Of a stretch of 64,000 nucleotides of DNA, positions 37,599 to 49,500 are shown one piece after another. Numbering within the stretch: position 1 is the first letter of the stretch; the number at the start of each line of letters is the position of its first letter. Origin of the DNA: Liolophura sinensis (taxonomy: Eukaryota; Mollusca; Polyplacophora; Chitonida; Chitonidae); assembly GCF_032854445.1 (NCBI RefSeq), contig NC_088296.1:1242001-1306000 (forward strand), written 5' to 3'. Made by a program: the position numbers and the translations under genes. The notes beneath the pieces were generated by a model. The model saw nothing but the letters and a program-made list of their open reading frames with translations. It ran no database searches and had not been told where the DNA came from.

Positions 37599-40500
37599 GT
37601 AAGTCGCCGAACTGATCACACCACACAAAACTTTGCTAACAAAATAAAATATATAACATGCTGTGGACTTATTTCAGAGTGTATGAGCATTCAGGCGTAG
37701 TGTATAGTAAACTTCAGTCTGAACTAACGCTCTGTTATAATTGTGTTATGATAATCTAAGAGTCCGCGATTTATTTACCACTACACTCAAAAAATTTATC
37801 TGTTAATTTTAACAGAAGTCTGTTGTCGGAGTGATGCTAGAATGTATTCTGTTATTATACCATAATATTCTGTCATGTTCAACATAATATCATGTTAGTC
37901 TAATAGATTCTTTATGTTAAATTAATAGAATATGTGTGTTATGTTTAACAGAATCATCTGCTACAATAACTGAATACATTTTACCATCACCACGACAGGC
38001 TTTCTGTCAAAGTTAACAGATTTATTTTCTCAGTGTACTACACCGAGAAATGCTGTCCAAGTCAATGATAGTAATGCCTATTTTCAGAACAACGAGAACA
38101 CCAGTTCCCACAGAAATATGTAAGAAGTAATATTAAAAAGTAAACAAAGCTGGTGACATGTGAGGAGGAGGCTGTCAAAAGTTTCCAGTGATAAGTGAAA
38201 GGCAGCCGATGTTTTAGGCACAATCTACATGTAGATCAAATTCCTAATTCGTATCTGTGCAAATATAGGTATCTTAGTTGCTCATAAAGCACCATTCCGA
38301 CGTCATAAACATGAATGCTGATGCAACCTACACCCACGGATTAAGCGGACTTGCTGACGTAATAAACATGAAGGCACATACAACCTACACCACCGGATTA
38401 AGCAGATTTGCCGTCGTAATAAACATGAATGCTCATACAACCTACACCCCCAGATTAAGCGGACTTGCTGGCATAATAAACATGAATGCTCATACAACCT
38501 ACAGCCCCGGATTAAGCAGATTTGCCGTCGTAATAAACATGAATGTTCCTACAACCTACAACCCCGGATTAAGCGGACTTGCTGACATAATAAACATGAA
38601 TGTTCATACAACCTACAGCCCCGGATTAAGCAGATTTGCCGTCGTAATAAACATGAATGTTCATACAACCTACAGCCCCGGATTAAGCAGATTTGCCGTC
38701 GTAATAAACATGAATGCTGATGCATCCTACAACCCCGGATTAAGCGGACTTGCTGACATAATAAACATGAATGCTCATACAACCTACAGCCCCGGATTAA
38801 GCAGATTTGCCGTCGTAATAAACATGAATGTTCATACAACCTACAACCCCGGATTAAGCGGACTTGCTGACATAATAAACGTGAATGCTCATACAACCTA
38901 CAGCCCCGGATTAAGCAGATTTGCCGTCGTAATAAACATGAATGTTCATACAACCTACAACCCCGGATTAAGCGGACTTGCTGACATAATAAACATGAAT
39001 GCTCATACAACCTACAGCCCCGGATTAAGCAGATTTGCCGTCGTAATAAACATGAATGCTGATACATCCTACAACCCCGGATTAAGCGGACTTGCTGACA
39101 TAATAAACATGAATGCTCATACAACCTACAGCCCCGGATTAAGCAGATTTGCCGTCGTAATAAACATGAATGTTCATACAACCTACAACCCCGGATTAAG
39201 CGGACTTGCTGACATAATAAACATGAATGCTCATACAACCTACAGCCCCGGATTAAGCAGATTTGCCGTCGTAATAAACATGAATGTTCATACAACCTAC
39301 AACCCCGGATTAAGCGGACTTGCTGACATAATAAACATGAATGCTCATACAACCTACAGCCCCGGATTAAGCGGACTTGCTGACATAATAAACATGAATG
39401 CTCATGCAACCTATAACCCCGGATTAAGCGAATTTAGAAACAACTATGACACAGTTCGCCTGAGATGCTTATTTGCCAAGGAGTTGTATTAAGACTCAAG
39501 TCGAACAATGTTTTCATGTTCATCGATAAAAAATGGTATCGCTTGTTCCAAAGTGTATTCAAAGTCATCTTGACTTATGTACCTCGGGAACATCGTTGGA
39601 ACATTCTAAAAACACACACACACACACACACAATTCCAGCTATCTTGATCGTCTTTCATTTGATATATTCTTCGTCGTAGCGTTTTCTTTCCATGTAAAT
39701 AAAGCAAATAAAAAAAATGAGGAATTATTTTCCTGTCATTTCTCAGGTACTTGGCCACTACCCAATTCCAGTCAACTGACGCGCGAAAAGCCTTCCCATG
39801 TTTTGACGAACCAGCGCTGAAAGCCACGTTTGATATCACGTTGGTGAGGAGGGACGATTACATGGCACTGTCTAACATGCCTCTAATTAGCAGTCAACCA
39901 AGGTCAGTGGCTTTGCGGAACCAGAACAGAGTCTTTCTCTGAAACCATCTCTGAAAAAATGTCAGTTTTGATATAAAAACGACTTTTAGAATTTCACAGC
40001 TATATTCTGTATAAAAACGGGTTAAATTCTTTCTTTTCTAGATTAAGTGGCTTTTGCAACTATTTGATACTACTTAAACGTTTTAAGAACAGTGTGAATT
40101 AAATCTAACTAGGGTAGCTTGACAAGATGCCATATTTCACCGGTAATGTGTGTCAGCTATCACTCTGTCGTCGCTGCTCTAGTTTTACTCTCTATGCTGT
40201 ATCTCTATCACACTGTCGTCGCTGTTCTGGTTTTACTCTGTAGGCCTATTAAACTGTCGTCGCTGCTCTGTTTTACTCTCTATGCTGTGTTTCTATCACA
40301 CTTTTGTCCCTGTTCTGGTTTTACTCTCTATGCTGTGTTTCTATCACACTATTGTCGCTGTTCTGGTTTTACTCTCTATGCTGTGCGTCTATCACACTGT
40401 CGCCGTTGCTCTGGTTCTCCTCTCTATGCTGTACGTCTATCACACTGTCGTCGCTGCTCTGGTTTTATTCTCTATGCTGTACGTCTATCACCCTGTCGCC

Positions 40501-43500
40501 GTTGCTCTGGTTCTCCTCTCTATGCTGTACGTCTATCACCCTGTCGCCGTTGCTCTGGTTCTCCTCTCTATGCTGTACGTCTATCACACTGTCCTCGCTG
40601 CTCTGGTTTTATTCTCTATGGTATACCTCTATCACACTGTCGTCGCTGCTCTGGTTTTATTCTCTATACTGGACGTCTACCACACTGTCGTCGCTGCTCT
40701 GGTTTTACTATCTATGCTGTGCGTCTACCACACTGTCGTTGCTGTTCTGGGTTTACTCTCTATGCTGTGCGTCTACCACACTGTCGTCGTTTATCTGTTT
40801 TTACTCTCTATGCTGTACGTGTATTCCACTGTCGTCGCTTATCTATTTTTACTACCTATGCTGTACGTGTATTACACTGTCGTCGCTGTTCTGGTTTTAC
40901 TCTCTATGCTGTGCGTCTACCACACTGTCGTCGCTTATCTGTTTTTACTCTCTATGCTGTACGTGTATTCCACTGTCGTCGCTTCTCTATGTTTACTACC
41001 TATGCTGTACGTGTATTACACTGTCGTTGGTGTTCTGGTTTTACTCTCTATACTCTGGTGTTTTATATGGTTCATGTCTTTTTGCTTCTGCAGGGAAAAT
41101 GGGATGACCGCGGACAGTTTCAACACAACAACTAGGATATCCACATACCTACTGGCCTTCGTTGTGTCTAAGTATACGGGTAATGAGATGAGAACCCAAA
41201 ACAACGTCAAGGTAAAGTTAATTAACTGGGACACTCGGACAACTTCGTTCCTATATCATTATACCGATCGCTTGTCATTAAATGGGCTATGGCTCTGATG
41301 AAGCTCTGGCCCGCTGCGAATGACAACTCTTGAACAATCAGGCCGGGCGTTTGCATCCAGCTCTCGCTGTTCTGTTGCTGTTTTAAGTCAGAAAGTTTGT
41401 CAGGTATCTGCTGCGGGGCATTGATTTTGCTTTGGGTTCTCCGTCAACCAATAGACTTGAACACCATCGTAAGAGAACAAGCTGCAGTTCTCAATATTTT
41501 CGGCATGTCAAGCCTAACGTTGCGCTAACATTTACGATTGACCTAATTGCAGAAGTATATCGATATATCGATATATCCACTAAGGGAATTTATTTATCTG
41601 ATTGGTGCGTTACGCCGTATTCAAGCAGATTTCACTTATAAGACGGTGGTCAGCATTATGGCGGACGGAAACAGGACGTACAACTCGAGAGGAAACCAAC
41701 CACAACTGGGCTCAAAACGGTTGCTTCGACCAACAAACTATAAAATCCCCGAAAATATCGATTTAAATAGAGTAGAGTAATGGATAGTTTTTGGGAATGA
41801 AAACGTCACAGTAATAAAAAAAATAAGTAAATAAGTAATAGATAAGATTGTTGTTGCTGTTTCAGATCGGCGTGTGGTCTCGGCCGGAAGCTCTTCATCA
41901 GTCGGATTATGCTCTAAATCTGTCAGTGGAGGTGCTGGACTTTTTTCAGGACTATTATGGGCTGGATTATCCGCTACCCAAACTAGGTCAGTGATTCTTG
42001 AAAAACATAAATGACCAAAATGATTTTACCAAGCCGTATCTATTTCACTATAGGAGGCAATTTTTTGATCTCAATGAAAATTCCAACCCTTATCGTAATT
42101 CGCACAGTTTTGGGACCTTGAACTTCGGATTTTTCATTTGAGTCACAGTTCTATATCAGAAGGCGGCCTAGGGCATCAGATTCCAAAGAAGACACGGATG
42201 CCTTGTTCTTTCTTTTGCTTTAAATTCTTCAGTTCATTTTCTAACACCTCCATTTCCCCATCTTCTCTACACAGATATGGCAGCTGTCCCGGATTTTCTG
42301 TTTCGCGGAATGGAAAATTGGGGTCTTATCATTTACAGAGAAACCGCCATGTTGTTCGACCCCAACGTTTCTGGCTCATACGACAAGAACAATGTCGCCG
42401 TGGTCGTAGCTCACGAGCTTGCTCACCAGGTAATGTAACACACAGAAAGTTCCATGAGCTTGTTCGCTAGGTAACGTCACACACAATGGGCCTCACTGGC
42501 TTGTTCGCTAGGTAACGTCACACACAATGGGCCTCACTAGCTTGTTCAGCATGTGGTGTCATAGGTGTATGGGTCCCTTTTGGCAGACCTATTACGTGTC
42601 TCATAAGAATATGATTATATGCAGAAACTATTATGGGAGTAATCCTCACCAGGGCCGATCTTTCTCTTCCACTAAAGGTATATTGATGATGTGATGGCTA
42701 TCAACAATCCATATATAGCAACGGTTGTGAAAGATATTTGCCCACCTTTGCTGGATTTAAAGGAAACCACAGACTCTCCAGATGGTACATCTTATCTGGA
42801 CCTATATCTGTGCGAAGAAAAAAATGGTTTCCTCTCTCGCAAACTTTTCGACATGATGGATAGTTTCAATTTTAATATTGCAAATTATCTTTACTTTGAC
42901 AGCAGTATACCGAAGGGTCCTACATATGGCGTGTACATATCTCGCCTTGAAGCATTTGTTAGATCTTGCGTGGTGTGTGGACGATTTCAGTCAGTGTCAC
43001 TGCAAAAAACTGCTGTGTCAAGGTTATTCCATCAGACCCTTCGCTCCAAGTTTCTTAAGTGTTATAATGAGTTCTGTTGCAAGTAAATATGGGCAGAGCG
43101 TTCAGAATTTGGCACGCTGCTGCATGATTTTGCAAGTAAATATGGGCAGAGCGTTCAGAATTTGGCACGCTGCTGCATGATTTTGTTCCGCTTAGTGTTA
43201 ATTCCGCTTAATACTGGGCTAGCGGCAGTGCATTCATTGTTTTGAATTAGATCGCCACGTTGGATGTATGAACAGTTGCAATCAAAGCAAAAGTGAGATA
43301 CATATTTAGTTATCGGCAACTGATATTCCGGCATTAGAGACGATTTGAATACTGATTTCACTCAGTCGCCCAGAACATACAAGGCGTCTTTCCTACGTAA
43401 CTGGAAACTGTTGACCACTTCTCTGTGTATGATTTCGTCGTATTTTTGTACTTTATGTACTTTCTTAGTTCTTTGGTAATTTGTGTTAAACGTCGTTTTG

Positions 43501-46500
43501 GGAATTGACCTTGATATTATTGACCTGGAACGTCCTCACTGGTTGATGGTTTTTATATGAATGTCTGTTTAGACGCATATACACATAATGAACCTCACTG
43601 GCTTGTTCACCAGATAATATCTGTTTCGGTCATTCGTAAAGTAAGAGTCTGTCGTTTAATCGACCTCTCAGACAGTAGTTATCCATGACTCACTCAGCCA
43701 GTGAATGCATCAGCGAGTCAGTGAACAAGCGAGTTAGTCAGCCAATGAGCGAGCCAATGGGCGAATCACCGATTCAGTGGGTGAAGCATTCAGTCAGTAA
43801 ATAATTAGAGAGTCAGTGAGTAAATCAGAGAGTCAGTGAGTAAATCAGCGAGTCAGTGAGCAAGTCAGCAAGTTGTTGATAAAATCAGCGAGTCAGTGAG
43901 CAAGTCAGCAAGTTGTTGATAAAATCCGCGAGTCAGTGAAAAAATCAGCGAGACAGTGAGTGAATCAGCGAGTGAAACAGTCATCTGAGGGAGTTATTGA
44001 ATGAATCACCGAGTCGGTGAATGAACCAGTGAGTTCGTAAGTGATTTAGTGAGACCATGAGTGAGTGAGTGAGTGAGTGAGTCAGTCAGTCAGTCATTCA
44101 GTTGGACCGTAGTAACTGAAGTCAATCCCTGTTGTCATTTCAGTGGTTTGGTAACCTGGTTACACCCAGCTGGTGGGACGATCTCTGGCTTAACGAAGGA
44201 TTCGCCAGTTTTGCGGAGAATGTCGGTAGGAACCATGTCTATCCAGAATGGCACGTGGTAAGTGGTGTAGAATTTTACAACATCCCATAACACAAGCTCT
44301 TTATCAATGCACGCATTGCCAGTTTTGACAATTTTCTAAGAATATGGCGACTATTTTTGAAAACCTGTCTGTCTCGCCAGATTCTATAAAGAAATTTCTC
44401 ATTTAAGGGAGAAATCGAAGGGTTCCAGCATTTCTTCAATATCGTCAGTAAAGATACAGGCAGTATTGTTATTAGGATATTCTCGCAGAATGAAACATTT
44501 GAATTTGATGATGTGAAGTTTTTGTCACATCTGGTAAGGTAACTTTATCTTTTATAAAGTATAAATCTTAACTTTGGTTTATATCTTGCTTAAAAAAGCG
44601 CGCTGAAAATCCTTTTCTTATTTTTTTAGCGTGCGGCTTTTTCTGGATAAAACTTTCGCTGGACGACCTGAATTTTAATGCAGATTTAAAAAAAGACCTC
44701 TGGCCGATTTGTATAATATTAAGTGCAGATATTAACCCTGTTGGCTAAAACAGAGCCTCCTCCATTTTTTGAATCGAATGTATAAGCTACCCTTGTTACG
44801 TTTACATCATTGGTTGCTTAATGGCTGTAGTTCAGAGCAAAACAGGACTGCGCTTTGGAAACTATATTCAACCAAACCTTTTCTTGTCAGTTCGAGATGT
44901 TCATTGTGGACCAGCTCCAGAGAGCCTTCCGCCTAGACGCTCTCCATTCCTCTCATCCCATTTACGTGCCTGTCAATCACCCAGACGAGATCAACGAGAT
45001 TTTTGACTCTATTTCTTACAACAAGGTAAGGTCACCAGTCAATCTATGAGTGAATGGCAGGAAAACGTGAAACTCTCTCGGCTAAACTGCACGACCAAAA
45101 TCGCGTTTACTTGCTTTGGATATATATGTGATCTTATAAACTTAAGCAAAACAATTGGCACTGAGGCAGAAAACGCTGTGTTTTTTACTGCAATTTGGGC
45201 CTCTTAGGGTTGCTTGCCAGCGTAACACAGTGACTCAGGAGCCCATACCAATGAGATCGCTGTGAGTTCAAGTCCAGCTTATGCTACCTTCCTGTCTGGT
45301 CGCACGGGGGAAGGTTTACCAGTAACCTGCGGATAATCGCGAGTTTCTCCTACCTCCTGGTTTGTTTCCTCCCACCATAATTCTGGCCACCGTCGTGTAA
45401 GTGAATTATTCTTGGGTACGGTATGACGTAAAATACTAATCAGATAAATGAATAAATAAATCTTTGGTTATCCAGTCATGGTCTCCTACCGGAGGTTACA
45501 GAAGTCTTGAGATTCTCGACTGTGGCCGTCTTAAATCAATCAAACAACGAATGAGGTAGATTTTCTAGCACAAATGCTATAAGTCAATGAATATGTTGTA
45601 GAATAAAACTCAAGTCAAATAAATTTATAATGAATCAGGCATTCGTTTCACGTTACTCGGTGAGGGTTATTGGCTGGGTAGGAATTGTTCTCGGTGAGGA
45701 CTGTCGCGCATTTGCGCCTGATTGTACATGTATATAATGAAGTAAAATGTTGTGTATAATCGTTTATCGGCGCATTAACATGGTATAGGCCTACTGCTGT
45801 TCATAACCGTTTAACGGCGCATAAACAGGGTAAAAATGTTGTGCATAATCGTTTATCGGCGCATTAACATGGTATACTGCTGTTCATAACCGTGTAACGG
45901 CGCATAAACAGGGTAAAATGTTGTGTAAATCGTTTATCGGCGCATTAACATGGTATAGGCCTACTGCTGTTCATAACCGTTTAACGGCGCATAAACAGGG
46001 TAAAATGTTGTGCATAATCGTTTATCGGCGCATTAACATGGTATACTGCTGTTCATAAACCGTGTAACGGCGCATAAACAGGGTAAAATGTTGTGTATAA
46101 TCGTTTATCGGCGCATTAACATGGTATAGGCCTACTGCTGTTCATAACCGTTTACGGCGCATAAACAGGGTAAAATGTTGTGCATAATCGTTTATCGGCG
46201 CATTAACATGGTATACTGCTGTTCATAACCGTGTAACGGCGCATAAACAGGGTAAAATGCCTCACCTACCCTCAGGACCTAATAGTGGTAAAGGGATGTT
46301 CCTAATTTTGTAACGACGCCTATTTTTAGTAAAAAGCTTCACATGATCGTGTGATGGAATCTAATACTGGGAAAACGCTTAATCGTTGAAGGCTAATCAT
46401 AAAATACGAGGTGTTGATGACGTTTAAATCAAATAATCATATACAGACAGCAATCAATATAGGTAAATTAACAAGAATTAATTTGATTAACTTTTAAATG

Positions 46501-49500
46501 AACTGAACTGAACTCAGAACGCGAAGGGATGTAATCCGTACCGACGATCGATAACATTGCTGCATTTCTGTCGTCAGTAATGCCATATATACCCTTCTCT
46601 CTCCACATCGCGATACTTAAGCCGTGTTCAGAATACTTAATATCAGTTAGACATTTAGGTTTGTTTTGTTTACTGTAATATTAACTTATTGTCACAAACA
46701 ACAGAAGTTATTTTGCACTGGTTTATTGCGCTACTGACCTCTAAGCCACTGCATGCCTTATTCAGGTGAAAGGGGTACATTGATTTAACTCGCTATTTAT
46801 GCAGTGTCAAAATCAACCCCAAAAGCAAATATATATCCCTAAACTTTCGCCTCGTGTCGTGCATTATTACCATATGTAAATTGCATTTTGTCCCACAACA
46901 TATCAAAAAATCACCCTAGCATGACGGTCTTTTAGCCATTGCTGTTGAAAACGAAGTCATAGCATTTTGTGTCCCATTTAAACTCTATCTGGGTTACATG
47001 TACTACTGGGCTGTACGTGTAACCCTTGGCAAAAATTGCTGAAATTAGTTCTGTTACCCATTCATTTATTTATTTATCTGATTGGTGTTTACGAATATTT
47101 CCCTTATATGGACGGCTACCAGCATTATGGTGGGAGGAAACCGGCCAGAGCCCAGGGAAAAACCCACGGCCATCCGCAGGCTTCCTGCTGTCTAGATGCA
47201 ACATTGAAAGTACAGAAATTTATAGTGCATCAGCAGGCTTTAATATCTCTACGGAATTATTATCCAATCAATGCCCCAGAATGCTTTGGAAGCTTTGCGC
47301 ATGTGCAACATTTCAGCCCTCCTTTGTTCCACGATGGCATTCAGAGATAGGAAGTGTGTCAGTTAGCGGCTTTAGGGCGGTGGTTTTCCCCGGGCACTTC
47401 CTTCGCCCGGTAACCTTGCCGCTCTGGTGAACAATTCTCAGCAACACCGCTACAAAGAAATAAAAGAAATGTTAACATGTACATTATGTTGATCTTCTGT
47501 AGCCTAAGGCTTTCATTCGTTATCACTTTAACGTCATGGGCACAACGCAAGGTTTCTCGTGTATTTAATGATACTCATTATTCGTCAAGAATTGTATCCA
47601 GTCTCTTGTTAGACATGAATAGTATCTGTTTTAATTTATTTTTGTTTTATTTGCTGAACGCGTCGTAAAAAAAAACAGCAGTTAATTAGCTAATGACGGT
47701 TATGTAAGCCAACGTGAGCAATACCTGCATCTGGCTTGACAACTTCAACTTTGATGTGTACATGTATATAGACAACCTACAGGTGCGCCGAGGTGTACCG
47801 TGCGCTATGTTTGTAAGTGAAATATCCTTGAATGCGCCCTAAAACTGCAATCAAATAATTAAATAATTAAATTGAGTGCATTGGTACCGAATAGACGAAT
47901 TTATGAATTGGACATTACACGACAAATGAATGAATTGGACATTACACGATAAATGAATGAATTGGACATTACACGATGAATGAATGAATTAGACATTACA
48001 CGATAAATGAATGAATTGGACATTACATAATAAATGAATGAATTGGACATTACACGATAAATGAATGAATTGGACATTACACGATAAATGAATGAATTGG
48101 ACATTACACGATAAATGAATGAATTGGACATTACACGATAAATGAATGAATTGGACATTACACAATAAATGAATGAATTGGACATTACACAATAAATGAA
48201 TGAATTGGACATTACACGATAAATGAATGAATTGGACATTACACGATAAATGAATGAATTGGACATTACAGGATAAATGAATGAATTGAACATTACACGA
48301 TAAATGAATGAATTGGACATTACACGATAAATGAATGAATTGAACATTACACGATAAATGAATGAATTGGACATTACATAATAAATGAATGAATTGGACA
48401 TTACACGATAAATGAATGAATTGAACATTACACGATAAATGAATGAATTGGACATTACACGATAAATGAATGAATTGGACATTACATAATAAATGAATGA
48501 ATTGGAAATTACATGATACATTAATGAATTGGACATTACACGATAAATGAATGAATTGGACATTACACGATAAATGAATGAATTGGACATTACATAATAA
48601 ATGAATGAATTGGACATTACATGATACACTAATGAATTGGACATTACATGATAAATGAATGAATTGGACATTACATAATAAATGAATGAATTGGACATTA
48701 CATGATACACTAATGAATTGGACATTACATGATAAATGAATGAATTGGACATTACATAATAAATGAATGAATTGGACATTACACGATAAATGAATGAATT
48801 GGACATTACATAATAAATGAATGAATTGGACATTACATGATACACTAATGAATTGGACATACATGGTACATGAATAATACAAAACATAAATGTACAAAAT
48901 GAATCCATCCGCTGCATATAAAAGATTGAATGGACAATGGCAAAAGTGTATGTACATGTATGAGTGCGTGAATGGACCCAGTGGATGGATGCACTGCGTA
49001 TTCTTGATCGAATGCAGGAAGATATTCTGTGTAATTGACTGATTGATAAGTGCACTCTGTCTGGATTACTGAATGGTCGAATCGACGACTGAATCAACGA
49101 CTGGATTATGACTGAATGCAATGTTGCTTTCTACCTGAATGGGTGAATGGATGAATAGACTGTAGCGGAAGCCAACTCGAGCTGAACTTGAACTCACAGC
49201 GATCGCAAGAGAGTCTTGAGTCATGCGCGCTGACCACTGAATGAGCAGAAGGATGAATGAGCCATATATGAATGGACAAATTGAAAAATGTATACATGAA
49301 TGTACAAATTGACGAATGTATACATGGATGGACAGATTGATGAATGGATACACAAATGGACAGATTGATGAATGGATACACGAATGGACAAACTGATGAA
49401 TGCATACACGAATGGACAAACTGATGAATGCATACACGAATGGACAAACTGATGAATGTATACATGAATGGACAAACTGATGAATGCATACATGAATGGA

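Noticed and set aside
38278-39492. 404-codon ORF as a repetitive protein gene
   Set aside because: It is a 57-bp tandem array in intron 1, open on both strands because of the unit length.
40119-41298. Long hydrophobic ORFs (338 and 267 codons) resembling multi-pass membrane proteins
   Set aside because: All three frames are open over a 48-bp repeat inside an intron flanked by phase-matched exons.
45205-45300. tRNA gene
   Set aside because: It has box B but no complete cloverleaf, and is followed by a SINE body and A-rich tail that recur elsewhere. The same holds for the heads at 23,495, 32,815, 51,875 and 57,575.
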